The translations under genes and the position numbers were made by a program. Source: Micrococcales bacterium (lineage in GTDB: Bacteria > Actinomycetota > Actinomycetes > Actinomycetales > Microbacteriaceae). Taken from it: a stretch of DNA of 9,424 bases. The notes beneath the pieces are model-generated. The model had not been told where the DNA came from, made no database searches, and was given only the letters and a program-made list of their open reading frames with translations. The stretch covers positions 1-9,424 of the forward strand of contig CANFPR010000024.1 of the NCBI GenBank assembly GCA_947448975.1. The letters run 5' to 3'. Positions 1 to 7,952 of the stretch are shown here, piece by piece. How positions within the stretch are numbered: position 1 is the stretch's first letter; each line of letters opens with the position of its first letter.

Positions 1-456
1 GTGCCAAACGGTCGCACCCTCGACGACCCGCACTACGCATACAAACTTGAGTGGCTCGATCGGCTGGCGGCCGCGGCATCCGAGTGGGTTTATAACGAAC
101 CCGAGACGCCGCTGGCTTTGATGGGCGATTTCAACATCGCGCCATTAGACACCGATGTTTGGAACATCGACGACTTCGCCGGGGCCACCCACGTTTCGAA
201 GCCCGAGCGCCAGGCCTTTGCTGCGTTTGAACAGATTGGCCTAACCGACGTGGTGCGTCCGCTGGTGCCTGGCGGCTACACCTACTGGGATTACCAGCAG
301 CTGCGGTTTCCGCGCAATGAGGGAATGCGAATCGACTTTATTCTTGGCTCTGATGCCTTTGCCCAAAACGTGAAGGCGGCCGAGATTGTGCGCGAAGAAC
401 GCAAAGGCGAAGGCCCGAGCGATCACGTGCCAGTCGTCGTCGACCTCGACTGGTAG
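1..456 (+). CDS. xthA: Exodeoxyribonuclease III (AP endonuclease), C-terminal part, 5' end outside window
   Basis: This is the C-terminal 151 residues of an ExoIII-type enzyme of the exonuclease-endonuclease-phosphatase fold, which cleaves DNA at abasic sites and degrades 3' ends during base excision repair. Visible active-site elements are GDFNIAP (residues 42-48; D43 and N45 correspond to the catalytic Asp-Asn pair), RIDFIL (110-115, metal/phosphate site Asp) and the C-terminal PSDHVPV (139-145) with the catalytic Asp-His pair. The first codon is GTG but is almost certainly internal: family members have this VPNGR stretch in mid-protein, after the Tyr of the active site, so roughly 100 residues lie upstream of the window. 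The gene ends with DLDW-stop and converges on the alkD gene, 33 bp away. The assignment is firm; only the start is unknown. Confidence 0.93.
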   Translation: MPNGRTLDDPHYAYKLEWLDRLAAAASEWVYNEPETPLALMGDFNIAPLDTDVWNIDDFAGATHVSKPERQAFAAFEQIGLTDVVRPLVPGGYTYWDYQQLRFPRNEGMRIDFILGSDAFAQNVKAAEIVREERKGEGPSDHVPVVVDLDW

Positions 457-490
457 CGATCGCCTGCCGGCTACAACCTCGACTGGTAGC
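443..490. repeat. 15-bp direct repeat spanning the xthA stop codon
   Basis: The 15-mer ACCTCGACTGGTAGC occurs at 443-457 and again, identically, at 476-490. The first copy encodes the last residues and the stop codon of xthA. The second lies in the short gap between the two convergent genes, and its last base is the first base of the alkD stop codon on the complementary strand. The repeat period is 33 bp, as if the 3' end of xthA had been tandemly duplicated. GCTAC at 470-474 and GTAGC at 486-490 could form a small hairpin, too weak to call a terminator. Confidence 0.7.
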
Positions 491-1224
491 TAGCGCGACA
501 TCCAACGCTTGCGTTCGTCGGCGTCGAGCTTCTCGATGGCATAGCGCAGCATGGTGCGGGGCATAACGGTGTGGTACTTCGACAAGAAGCCGCGAAGCAC
601 CTCGATGTTGCGATTACCGATTTCGCGAAGCATCCAGCCAACCGCTTTGTGAATCAGGTCGTGCTCGTCGTGCAGCAGGTTGATGGCCATGTGCTGCGGC
701 ACGCCAAACTCTGAGGCGCGAATGTGCGCAAAGGTGAACATTATGGCGGCTCGACGCTCCCACAGCACCTGGCTTCGCGAAAGATTGATGATCAGCGTCT
801 TGCGGGGATGCTCCACCAGCAGCTGCCCGAGATAGGGAGCACTCGTGTCGATGAGATCCCAGTTGTTAATGCGCCCGCGCAAAAGTGCGCCCAAGTAGAA
901 GTCGAAAAGTTCGGTGCGGTGCACCCTGGTTTTGGCTCGCTGAAACTGCCCCACCAAAATGTGCAGCGCGGTTAGCCGAGCCTCGTGCCAAACCGAATCG
1001 AGTAGCTCATCGATTTGATCGAGCGGCAGGTGCTGAAACCGCTTTGCGATGGTGCGGGTTTGGGGCACCGTGCATCCCAGAAAAACGTCGCCCTCGCCGT
1101 ATTCGCCAGGCCCAGTTTTGAAATACCACTGCGAACTCTTTGCACGCTCTGGAGTGGCAACGGACTGTAACGCGGCGAGCACGCTCGCGGCGGTTAGCTC
1201 GAAAAGGTCGTGTTCAGTGTTCAT
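490..1224 (-). CDS. DNA alkylation repair enzyme (AlkD-type DNA glycosylase)
   Basis: This 244-residue protein matches AlkD, a HEAT-like-repeat glycosylase that removes N3- and N7-alkylated purines and leaves abasic sites. Diagnostic stretches are NWDLID (121-126, holding the Trp and Asp that contact the lesion), WERRAAIMFTFAHI (155-168) and KAVGWMLREIG (193-203, second key Trp). The protein is largely alpha-helical and its length is about normal for the family. The gene reads in the same direction as dnaK-grpE-dnaJ-hspR and begins 40 bp after hspR, so it could be the last gene of the heat-shock transcript. No Shine-Dalgarno is visible before the ATG, but a TANNNT-type -10 (TAGATT) ends 8 bp upstream, so an independent near-leaderless promoter is also possible. 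It converges on xthA, whose product acts on the abasic sites that AlkD makes. Confidence 0.9.
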   Translation of the reverse strand: MNTEHDLFELTAASVLAALQSVATPERAKSSQWYFKTGPGEYGEGDVFLGCTVPQTRTIAKRFQHLPLDQIDELLDSVWHEARLTALHILVGQFQRAKTRVHRTELFDFYLGALLRGRINNWDLIDTSAPYLGQLLVEHPRKTLIINLSRSQVLWERRAAIMFTFAHIRASEFGVPQHMAINLLHDEHDLIHKAVGWMLREIGNRNIEVLRGFLSKYHTVMPRTMLRYAIEKLDADERKRWMSR

Positions 1225-1232
1225 TCAAGCCA

Positions 1233-1238
1233 AATCTA
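1233..1238 (-). promoter_or_regulatory. Possible -10 box (TAGATT) for leaderless alkD transcription
   Basis: On the - strand TAGATT fits the actinobacterial TANNNT -10 pattern and ends 8 bp before the alkD ATG, which would place the transcript start at or next to the start codon. That would explain the missing Shine-Dalgarno. No convincing -35 is seen, so this is weak evidence. Confidence 0.3.
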
Positions 1239-1264
1239 GCGTGGCAAGCGCTTAGTCGCGAGCG

Positions 1265-1678
1265 TTAGCGCGCACGCCAAACCACTAGGCCGGTGCGCTT
1301 GCTGGGGCGTTGCCCAACCGCGAGGCTTTCTACGCCAGAGTCGCCGGCGGCAAACACACGATTGCCCGGGCGCTGCATGAGTTCGTTGGCGAGGGTCGCT
1401 TCCAAATCACGGATGCGCTGCTTCAGCTCGGCGTTCTGATTCTCAAGTTCGAGCACGCGCTTGATGCCCTCGAGGCTCACGCCTTCGGCCGAGAGCCGAG
1501 CGATTTCGCGAAGCTGGGCCACGTTGCGCATGGTGTATCGGCGACCGCCACCACCGGTGCGAACCGGCACAACCATACCCAAGCGGTCGTATTGACGCAG
1601 GGTTTGCGGGTGCATCACAGCGAGTTCGGCGGCAACCGAGATTACGAACATCGGTGTGTTTTCGTCGAACTCTTCCAT
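1265..1678 (-). CDS. hspR: HspR, MerR-family heat-shock repressor
   Basis: HspR is the autoregulatory repressor of the dnaK operon in Actinobacteria. It binds HAIR inverted repeats and needs DnaK as co-repressor, so titration of DnaK by unfolded protein relieves repression. The 137-residue protein has a MerR-type winged helix-turn-helix (about residues 11-75; VISVAAELAVMHPQTLRQYD is typical of HspR, as is the wing GGGGRRYTMRNVAQL). A heptad-like coiled coil follows (about 71-100, ELENQNAELKQRIRDLEATL), then a short C-terminal tail ending LVVWRAR. The ATG lies 2 bp after the dnaJ stop and has no strong Shine-Dalgarno, so translation is probably coupled to dnaJ. It is the fourth gene of the operon, the classical actinobacterial position. 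Matching operators are found upstream of dnaK. Confidence 0.95.
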   Translation of the reverse strand: MEEFDENTPMFVISVAAELAVMHPQTLRQYDRLGMVVPVRTGGGGRRYTMRNVAQLREIARLSAEGVSLEGIKRVLELENQNAELKQRIRDLEATLANELMQRPGNRVFAAGDSGVESLAVGQRPSKRTGLVVWRAR

Positions 1679-1680
1679 GG

Positions 1681-2637
1681 CTAAAGCAACCCGGCTTTGT
1701 TGAGCAGGTCTTGGCGTGGGTCTTCGTCGGGCAGAAGCGCGGCAAACTCTTCGAGCGCCTTGCTTGCCTTCTCGCTTACGTGCGATGGCACGGCGATGTC
1801 GACCGTCGCCAGCAGATCGCCGGCACCCTTCGCCGACTGCACGCCTTTGCCTTTAACGCGAAGCACGCGACCGTTAGGTGTGCCTGGGGCAACCTTGAGT
1901 TTTACCGGCTCGCCGCCGAGAGTTGGCACTTGGATGGTGGCACCCAACACTGCCTCGGCAAAAGTCACTGGCACGTTAACGCGCAGATTGTTGCCGTCGC
2001 GAACAAACACCGGGTGAGGCTTTACCTTGACGCTTATCAATAGGTCGCCTGGCTCACCACCGTTTGGCGAGGGCTGGCCTTTGCCGCGCAGCTTGATCTT
2101 TTGACCGTCTTGCACACCGGCCGGCACCTTGACGCTGGTGGGTTCACCAACGTCGCTGAGGCGCAGGCGCAGTGTTGCTCCGTGAATGGAGTCGATGAAG
2201 TCGACGGTGGTGTTCATGGTTAGGTCGGCACCGCGTTGAGGGCCGAAGCCACCGAAACCGCCGCGAGCACCGCCACCGCCAAACAGGTTGGCGAAGACAT
2301 CCTCGAAGCCAGCACCACCGGCGCCACCGGCACCAGGAAATCCGCCAGGGAATCCGGCGCCAGCACCAGGGCCTCCAGCACCGCCGGTAAACCTTGCACC
2401 ACCACCCATTGCTCGAACGGCGTCGTATTCTTTGCGCTGTTCCTTGTCGCTCAGAACGCTGAACGCTTCGCTAATTTCTTTGAACTTAGCTTCGGCCTTC
2501 GGGTCGTCTGGGTTGGAGTCGGGGTGAAACTTGCGAGCAAGTTTGCGATAAACCTTCTTAAGCTCGGCGTCAGAAACATCTTTGGCAACGCCGAGAATTT
2601 TGTAAAAGTCTTTCTCGAACCAGTCCTGACTTGCCAT
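1681..2637 (-). CDS. dnaJ: DnaJ/CbpA-type Hsp40 co-chaperone lacking the zinc finger
   Basis: This Hsp40 delivers substrates to DnaK and stimulates its ATPase. The 318-residue protein has an N-terminal J domain (about 9-73) with the catalytic HPD at 38-40, then a long Gly/Phe-rich linker (about 78-136), then the two beta-sandwich substrate-binding domains (about 138-285; VKVPAGVQDGQKIKLRGKGQ and GDLLISVKVKPHPVFVRDGN are typical). The zinc-binding CxxCxGxG repeats normally found between GATLRLRL and the VPAGV stretch are absent, and the protein has no such cysteine cluster at all. This makes it a type II (CbpA-like) J protein, shorter than the usual 370-390 residues. The start ATG lies 2 bp after the grpE stop, with GGAAGG 7 bp before it as ribosome binding site. 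Its position between grpE and hspR supports the dnaJ role. Confidence 0.93.
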   Translation of the reverse strand: MASQDWFEKDFYKILGVAKDVSDAELKKVYRKLARKFHPDSNPDDPKAEAKFKEISEAFSVLSDKEQRKEYDAVRAMGGGARFTGGAGGPGAGAGFPGGFPGAGGAGGAGFEDVFANLFGGGGARGGFGGFGPQRGADLTMNTTVDFIDSIHGATLRLRLSDVGEPTSVKVPAGVQDGQKIKLRGKGQPSPNGGEPGDLLISVKVKPHPVFVRDGNNLRVNVPVTFAEAVLGATIQVPTLGGEPVKLKVAPGTPNGRVLRVKGKGVQSAKGAGDLLATVDIAVPSHVSEKASKALEEFAALLPDEDPRQDLLNKAGLL

Positions 2638-2639
2638 GG

Positions 2640-3202
2640 CTAACCTTCCGCAGGAATGAAGACCGCAACCTTAGCGGCACGCAGCAGGCGCTCGCCCACC
2701 AGGTAGCCCGCTTCAACTACATCGGCAACGGTGTTTTCGGTTACGTCGGCCGAAGGGGTTTGAATCAAAGCTTCGTGAATCTCGGGGTCGAACTTGTCGC
2801 CCTTGGCACCGAAGGTTTTGAGCCCAAACTTTTCGCCCGATGCACGCAACTTGGCAACCACTGCGGCAAACGGTGAGCCTTCGAGGTCGCCGTGTGCTTC
2901 GGCGCGCGAAAGGTCGTCGAGTGCTGGCAGCAGCGATCGCAGAACTTCGGCAATGGCAGCGTTGCGCGAAACGTCGCGGTCGCGCTCAACGCGTGCCTTG
3001 TAGTTTACGAACTCGGCTTGCAAACGCTGAAGGTCGGCTAGCAGCTCGGCCTCTTTGCTGATCGGGCCGGTTGCGTCAACTAGGTCGGCAAGTTCGGCAT
3101 CGATTGGGTCTGCGGGTGAGAAATCTTGGTTGTCAGCCGAAGCCGCAGCCTCAGGGTTTTCACCCTGGGCCGCTGCCTCGTCTTGGTTGAACTCGTCAGC
3201 CA

Positions 3203-3203
<1 letters not shown>
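2640..3203 (-). CDS. grpE: GrpE nucleotide exchange factor
   Basis: GrpE is the dimeric factor that releases ADP from DnaK and so resets the chaperone cycle. The 187-residue protein has a disordered acidic N-terminus (about 1-48), a long helix forming the dimer coiled coil (about 50-80, LLADLQRLQAEFVNYKARVERD), a four-helix section (LLPALDDLSRAE at 91-102) and the C-terminal beta domain. The family signature FDPEIHEALIQ is at 138-148 and VVEAGYLVGERLLRAAKVAV at 162-181. Its ATG overlaps the dnaK stop codon by one base (TAATG arrangement), which implies coupled translation. GAGGA lies about 11 bp before the start. The length is normal for Actinobacteria. Confidence 0.96.
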
Positions 3204-5077
<1,874 letters not shown>

Positions 5078-5125
5078 TTATTAACCCGCAGCACTTACTG
5101 TTTTTTTCTTGTAACTTGACCCAAA

Positions 5126-5146
5126 GTTGAGCCTCATTGACTCAAG
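5126..5146. promoter_or_regulatory. HAIR operator 1 (HspR binding site)
   Basis: The arrangement GTTGAGC - 7 bp - ACTCAAG (5126-5132, 5140-5146) matches the HspR consensus CTTGAGT-N7-ACTCAAG. The right half is perfect and the TTGAG core is kept on the left. On the - strand it overlaps and lies just downstream of the likely dnaK -10 region, so HspR bound here would block polymerase. Related half-site sequences AACTTGAC (5113-5120) and its exact inverse GTCAAGTT (5169-5176) flank it. Confidence 0.85.
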
Positions 5147-5173
5147 TTTGCGACGGCTCGGCAAGATTGTCAA
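5145..5173 (-). promoter_or_regulatory. Likely dnaK operon promoter
   Basis: On the - strand a perfect -35 hexamer TTGACA (5173-5168) is followed after 17 bp by CAAACT (5150-5145), a weak -10 that keeps the important second A and final T. Transcription would begin inside HAIR operator 1, giving a leader of about 90 nt before dnaK. The -35 lies between the two HAIR sites, consistent with repression by HspR. The -10 choice is uncertain. Confidence 0.5.
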
Positions 5174-5188
5174 GTTTATTTTCCTGAG

Positions 5189-5211
5189 AGTTGAGTGTGA
5201 AAGACTCAACT
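5189..5211. promoter_or_regulatory. HAIR operator 2 (HspR binding site)
   Basis: This is a perfect 8-bp inverted repeat AGTTGAGT - 7 bp - ACTCAACT (5189-5196, 5204-5211), a symmetrical variant of the HspR operator with the exact 7-bp spacing. It lies upstream of the putative dnaK -35, and its centre is about 108 bp before the divergent transporter start. It most likely cooperates with operator 1 in controlling dnaK; an effect on the divergent gene is possible. Confidence 0.88.
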
Positions 5212-5274
5212 TTGCCTGTTCGGCTGCGAAATGACAAAAAAGCAACGATTCGAGAAACAAGGCCCAAAAACCTG

Positions 5275-5301
5275 TTGCACCCTTGCCGACGAGGCTAGGG
5301 T
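5275..5301 (+). promoter_or_regulatory. Likely leaderless promoter of the MFS transporter gene
   Basis: TAGGGT (5296-5301) fits the TANNNT -10 pattern and is separated from the ATG at 5308 by 6 bp, the spacing expected when transcription starts on the A of the start codon. TTGCAC (5275-5280) could serve as -35, although the 15-bp spacer is short. AGGG within the -10 could alternatively be read as a poor Shine-Dalgarno. Confidence 0.45.
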
Positions 5302-5307
5302 GAACCC

Positions 5308-6621
5308 ATGACTAACACCGCGGTTAAGCCAAAATCGAAGCACGCAACCTGGGCATGGATGCTCTGGGACTGGGCCGAGCAGCCCTACCCCACCATCATG
5401 CAGACCTTCATCTTTCCGGTCTACCTGGCCGGTGCGGTTGCCTCCATCGACCAGAAGGCCGACCAAGCCATCGGATGGGCCACTGCCATCGCCGGTGTTG
5501 TGCTTGCGCTAATCGCGCCGGTGCTCGGTCGTCGTTCAGACGAAAACGGCAAACGCAAGTTCTGGCTCGTTGCCAACACCTACATCCTTGTTGCAATCAC
5601 CGCAGCTTCATTCTTCGTAGAGCCCAAGCCCGAGTTCTTCATGTTTGGCCTCGTGCTCTATGGCCTCGGGTCTGTAATTCAAGAGTCGGCGTTCATCAAC
5701 TACTACGCCATGCTCAAGCAGGTAACCAAAGACTCCAACATCGGCAAGATCTCGGGCTTCGCTTGGGGCTTGGGGTACGTCGGTGGAATCATCCTGTTGA
5801 TGGTGTCGCTGGTTGGCTTCGTGTTGCCCGACGTGCCATGGTTCGGCATTCCAAACCAAGACAGCCTCAACATCCGCTCCATCTTCTTATTCAGTGCCGT
5901 GTGGATTCTGGTGTTCTCGATTCCGATGATTCTCTTCGTGCCAGAAATCGCCAAGCGAGCCACCGGGCCAAAAGAGTCGGTAGTTGAGTCGTACAAGAAG
6001 GTGTGGCAGCAGCTGCAAACCCTTCGCAAGCAGGCCCCAGAAACCTTCAAGTTTCTTATCTCGAGCGCCATCTACCGCGATGGCCTAGCTGGCGTATTCA
6101 CCTTTGGAGCGGTGCTCGGAACTCTCGCGTTCGGCTTCAACCAAACCTCGATCATCTTCTTCGGTGTTGCAGCCAACATCGTTTCGGGTATCGGCGCTGC
6201 CATCGGTGGCATCTTGGATGACCGCATCGGCTCACGCACCGTAATCGTGGCATCGCTTATGGGCTTGATTGTGGCTGGCGTTTGCGTGTTCGCATTTGCC
6301 GGCATGGGTCAAACCGCCTACTGGATTTTCGGCCTGATGCTCTGCCTCTTCGTTGGCCCAGCGCAAGCCTCGAGCCGCACATTCGTTTCGCGCTTCACCC
6401 CGGCTGGTCGCGAAGGCGAAGTGTTCGGTCTCTACCAACTCACCGGCCGCGCAGTTTCGTTCTTGTCTGGCACTTTCTGGTCGGTGAGCATCGCCGCAGC
6501 CGTTGCCCTCAAGGTTTCGGGCAACACCACCATCTACGGCATCTGGGGTCTGATTGTGATTCTGGCTGTCGGTCTAGCTCTGTTGCTTCGAGTGCACCCG
6601 CGCCCGAGCGTTATCGAGTAA
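5308..6621 (+). CDS. MFS permease, UMF1 / Atg22-like family
   Basis: This is a 437-residue polytopic membrane protein with about 12 hydrophobic segments (roughly 30-47, 56-76, 85-105, 111-130, 149-173, 190-213, then six more between 255 and 432). The N-terminal WDWAEQPYPTIMQTFIFPVY is the hallmark of the UMF1 branch of the major facilitator superfamily, related to yeast vacuolar Atg22. A cytoplasmic loop with GRRSDENGKRKFW follows helix 2 (motif A-like), and GGILDDRIGSR marks the equivalent place in the second half. A hydrophilic central loop lies around 214-248. The substrate is not known; Atg22 homologues are linked to amino-acid efflux, but that cannot be transferred with confidence. The gene diverges from dnaK and probably has a leaderless transcript. 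Length and topology are complete. Confidence 0.88.
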   Translation: MTNTAVKPKSKHATWAWMLWDWAEQPYPTIMQTFIFPVYLAGAVASIDQKADQAIGWATAIAGVVLALIAPVLGRRSDENGKRKFWLVANTYILVAITAASFFVEPKPEFFMFGLVLYGLGSVIQESAFINYYAMLKQVTKDSNIGKISGFAWGLGYVGGIILLMVSLVGFVLPDVPWFGIPNQDSLNIRSIFLFSAVWILVFSIPMILFVPEIAKRATGPKESVVESYKKVWQQLQTLRKQAPETFKFLISSAIYRDGLAGVFTFGAVLGTLAFGFNQTSIIFFGVAANIVSGIGAAIGGILDDRIGSRTVIVASLMGLIVAGVCVFAFAGMGQTAYWIFGLMLCLFVGPAQASSRTFVSRFTPAGREGEVFGLYQLTGRAVSFLSGTFWSVSIAAAVALKVSGNTTIYGIWGLIVILAVGLALLLRVHPRPSVIE

Positions 6622-6642
6622 AAACCAGGAAAAGCGAAAAGT

Positions 6643-6662
6643 TTGGCTAAAGATGAAGCCAA
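6643..6662 (+). terminator. Weak hairpin after the transporter gene
   Basis: TTGGCT (6643-6648) and AGCCAA (6657-6662) form a 6-bp stem with an 8-nt loop, 21 bp after the transporter stop codon. No T-run follows, so intrinsic termination is doubtful. The rest of the 61-bp gap holds only the Shine-Dalgarno of the next gene. Confidence 0.25.
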
Positions 6663-6682
6663 TCGAACTCTAGGGGGTATCC

Positions 6683-7015
6683 GTGTCTATTCAACTTGAT
6701 TTTCATTTAGCATCTTGGCCTGCGCAGCGCGAGCAAAGAATGGCCGACAACGAACAGTTCGGCAAGCCCAGGCAGGTTGAACATTTCTTCACCTTCAAAA
6801 ACAAAAACGACGCAGAAGCCGCAGTTGCAGAACTTCGATCATTGAATTTTGAAGCAGAGGTGACCAAACGAGGCCTCTTCAAAACCCTCGTCTATGCCAG
6901 CCACGTTTCAGACCTACAAGATGAAAGTGTCACTGCATTCCTGACGACACTTGTCGGTGTGGCCGAAAGGCACTCCGGGATTTATGACGGCTTTGGAGCC
7001 TTCACAGAGGAATAG
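6683..7015 (+). CDS. RraB-like domain protein (ribonuclease E inhibitor RraB family)
   Basis: This small soluble protein of 110 residues resembles the RraB fold. The pattern KPRQVEHFFTFKNKNDAEAA (28-47) followed by LRSLNFEAEVTKR (52-64) and, near the end, LTTLVGVAERHSGIYDGFGA (88-107) matches the family's paired (F)xF..ededA..a...L...GfevEV and Lt.lA....G.YDGwe elements. In E. coli RraB binds RNase E and modulates mRNA decay; in Actinobacteria the partner of such proteins is unproven, so only the domain is assigned. GTG at 6683 is preferred as start because AGGGGGT lies 4 bp upstream and because the SWPAQREQRMADNEQ segment fits the family N-terminus. ATG at 6740 would give a 91-residue version. 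It may be read from its own promoter or from the transporter transcript. Confidence 0.7.
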   Translation: MSIQLDFHLASWPAQREQRMADNEQFGKPRQVEHFFTFKNKNDAEAAVAELRSLNFEAEVTKRGLFKTLVYASHVSDLQDESVTAFLTTLVGVAERHSGIYDGFGAFTEE

Positions 7016-7063
7016 GTAAAGCGTCGAACTCCACTCCGACCCAGACGACAGGGAGGACATACA

Positions 7064-7156
7064 TTGGAGCAAGAACTGATTTACAAAGCCGGACGACTGA
7101 CAAGCAGAGGTTCGAATCCCAAATTATGGGACATAATAAACGCGGTTCGTCAGTGA
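7064..7156 (+). CDS. Possible 30-residue leader ORF coupled to the downstream gene
   Basis: A good Shine-Dalgarno GGGAGGA (7051-7057) stands 6 bp before TTG 7064, which opens a 30-codon frame (begins with Leu/Met-EQELIYKAGRL, ends DIINAVRQ) stopping at TGA 7154-7156. The stop overlaps GTG 7153-7155, a possible start of the next gene, as GTGA, the classic arrangement for translational coupling. The peptide resembles nothing I recognise. It may be a true leader peptide, a regulatory upstream ORF, or the N-terminal piece of the next gene separated by a frameshift. Confidence 0.4.
   Translation: MEQELIYKAGRLTSRGSNPKLWDIINAVRQ
7117..7131 (+). promoter_or_regulatory. Small hairpin around the ATG at 7126
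   Basis: TCCCA (7117-7121) and TGGGA (7127-7131) form a perfect 5-bp stem with a 5-nt loop. The ATG at 7126-7128 lies partly in it, and no Shine-Dalgarno precedes it. Both facts weaken this ATG as the start of the downstream gene unless ribosomes reading the leader ORF open the structure. Confidence 0.3.
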
Positions 7157-7944
7157 AGGGCTTAGATCGCCGTGGTTGGTTTCTTGAGATTAGGCACTCA
7201 AGACCGCATCTAGCCACTTACCGCAGATTGCCTGCTGTAGTTCTCCTACTTTTGACTTCGGTAGGCATTGGAATTACTTTTCTGACTTGGCTAGATGACT
7301 ATTTCCAATCGAATGGAAGAATCAAATATCCGGTGGACATTTCGGATGAAGGTGCGCAGAAGGACCTGGAGCATACGCTTCGATGGAGCCCTTTCTTGCG
7401 CTCACTCTCGATTAGAAGTCAACGCGTCCTAGATTTGTCTCAGATTCAGCACATGCGCAGAATGAAGTTGCTCTGGATCTCTGGACCTATGAAGACGAGC
7501 TTGAGCCTCAGTCAATTGAAAGGGCTGCAGCTTCTAGGTGCCGGAAGAAGCATGACCAAAGTGTCAGGACTGGACACCTTGACAAAGTTGCATTACGTGC
7601 ACGTCGACAGCCCCAGTCAAGCTTGGATTCAGAGTCTTCCGCAGAGCCTCAGGCGGCTATTCATAACAAAAAATAGGTTGGAACATCTGGATTTAAAAAG
7701 ATTTGAACATCTTGACGTTTTGGGATTCGATTTTCAAAAAATCATTTACGCAAGAAATGTTGAACTTCCGGCTAACTTGAAAAGACTCGACTTAATAGAA
7801 GTTTCGACAATCACAGATTTCGATTATTGGTTGGATAGCTGCAAGAAGCTGGCCAAAATAAACCTAGATACCTGTTCAGAGGAACTTGTGCAATCTGTGC
7901 AGGCGAGGGCTAAAAACAGGGGAATCGAGATCGAAACGGGCTGA
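7126..7944 (+). CDS. Membrane-anchored protein with degenerate leucine-rich repeats, unknown function
   Basis: I do not recognise a specific family. The 272-residue frame has a basic N-terminus (rich in R/K to about residue 34), one transmembrane helix (about 36-54, PAVVLLLLTSVGIGITFLTW) and a C-terminal part of about 215 residues with repeated Leu-rich strands resembling irregular LRRs: LRSLSIRSQ (91-99), MKLLWISG (113-120), LTKLHYVHVD (152-161), LRRLFITKN (175-183), LKRLDLIEVS (218-227), LAKINLDT (242-249). By the positive-inside rule the repeat part should be outside the cell. ATG 7126 has no Shine-Dalgarno; GTG 7153 (residue 10) overlaps the stop of the leader ORF and may be the true start. 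Base composition is distinctly AT-rich (18 G/C of 60 in one sampled line), unlike the genes to the left, suggesting horizontal acquisition. LRRs usually bind proteins; no enzyme motif is seen. Confidence 0.6.
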   Translation: MGHNKRGSSVKGLDRRGWFLEIRHSRPHLATYRRLPAVVLLLLTSVGIGITFLTWLDDYFQSNGRIKYPVDISDEGAQKDLEHTLRWSPFLRSLSIRSQRVLDLSQIQHMRRMKLLWISGPMKTSLSLSQLKGLQLLGAGRSMTKVSGLDTLTKLHYVHVDSPSQAWIQSLPQSLRRLFITKNRLEHLDLKRFEHLDVLGFDFQKIIYARNVELPANLKRLDLIEVSTITDFDYWLDSCKKLAKINLDTCSEELVQSVQARAKNRGIEIETG

Positions 7945-7952
7945 ACAGTGAT

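Noticed and set aside
1..3. GTG as a true start codon of the exonuclease gene
   Set aside because: It lies in the conserved VPNGR stretch found in mid-protein in ExoIII enzymes; the gene is cut by the window edge.
1310..2043. + strand reading frames of 124 and 129 residues opposite hspR and dnaJ
   Set aside because: The opposite frames carry clear HspR and DnaJ domains; the + strand frames have no ribosome sites or recognisable domains.
2236..2643. Long + strand reading frames opposite dnaJ, grpE and dnaK
   Set aside because: These are low-complexity shadows (Pro/Ala/Ser/Arg-rich) of well-identified - strand genes.
7063..7065. ATT as a start of the LRR-like gene, in frame after the Shine-Dalgarno
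   Set aside because: ATT starts are very rare (infC-like cases); the overlapping TTG at 7064 has the better claim to this ribosome site.
7040..7125. A complete tRNA gene around the GGTTCGAATCCC sequence
   Set aside because: The T stem does not pair beyond two positions and no anticodon arm, D arm or acceptor stem can be found around it.
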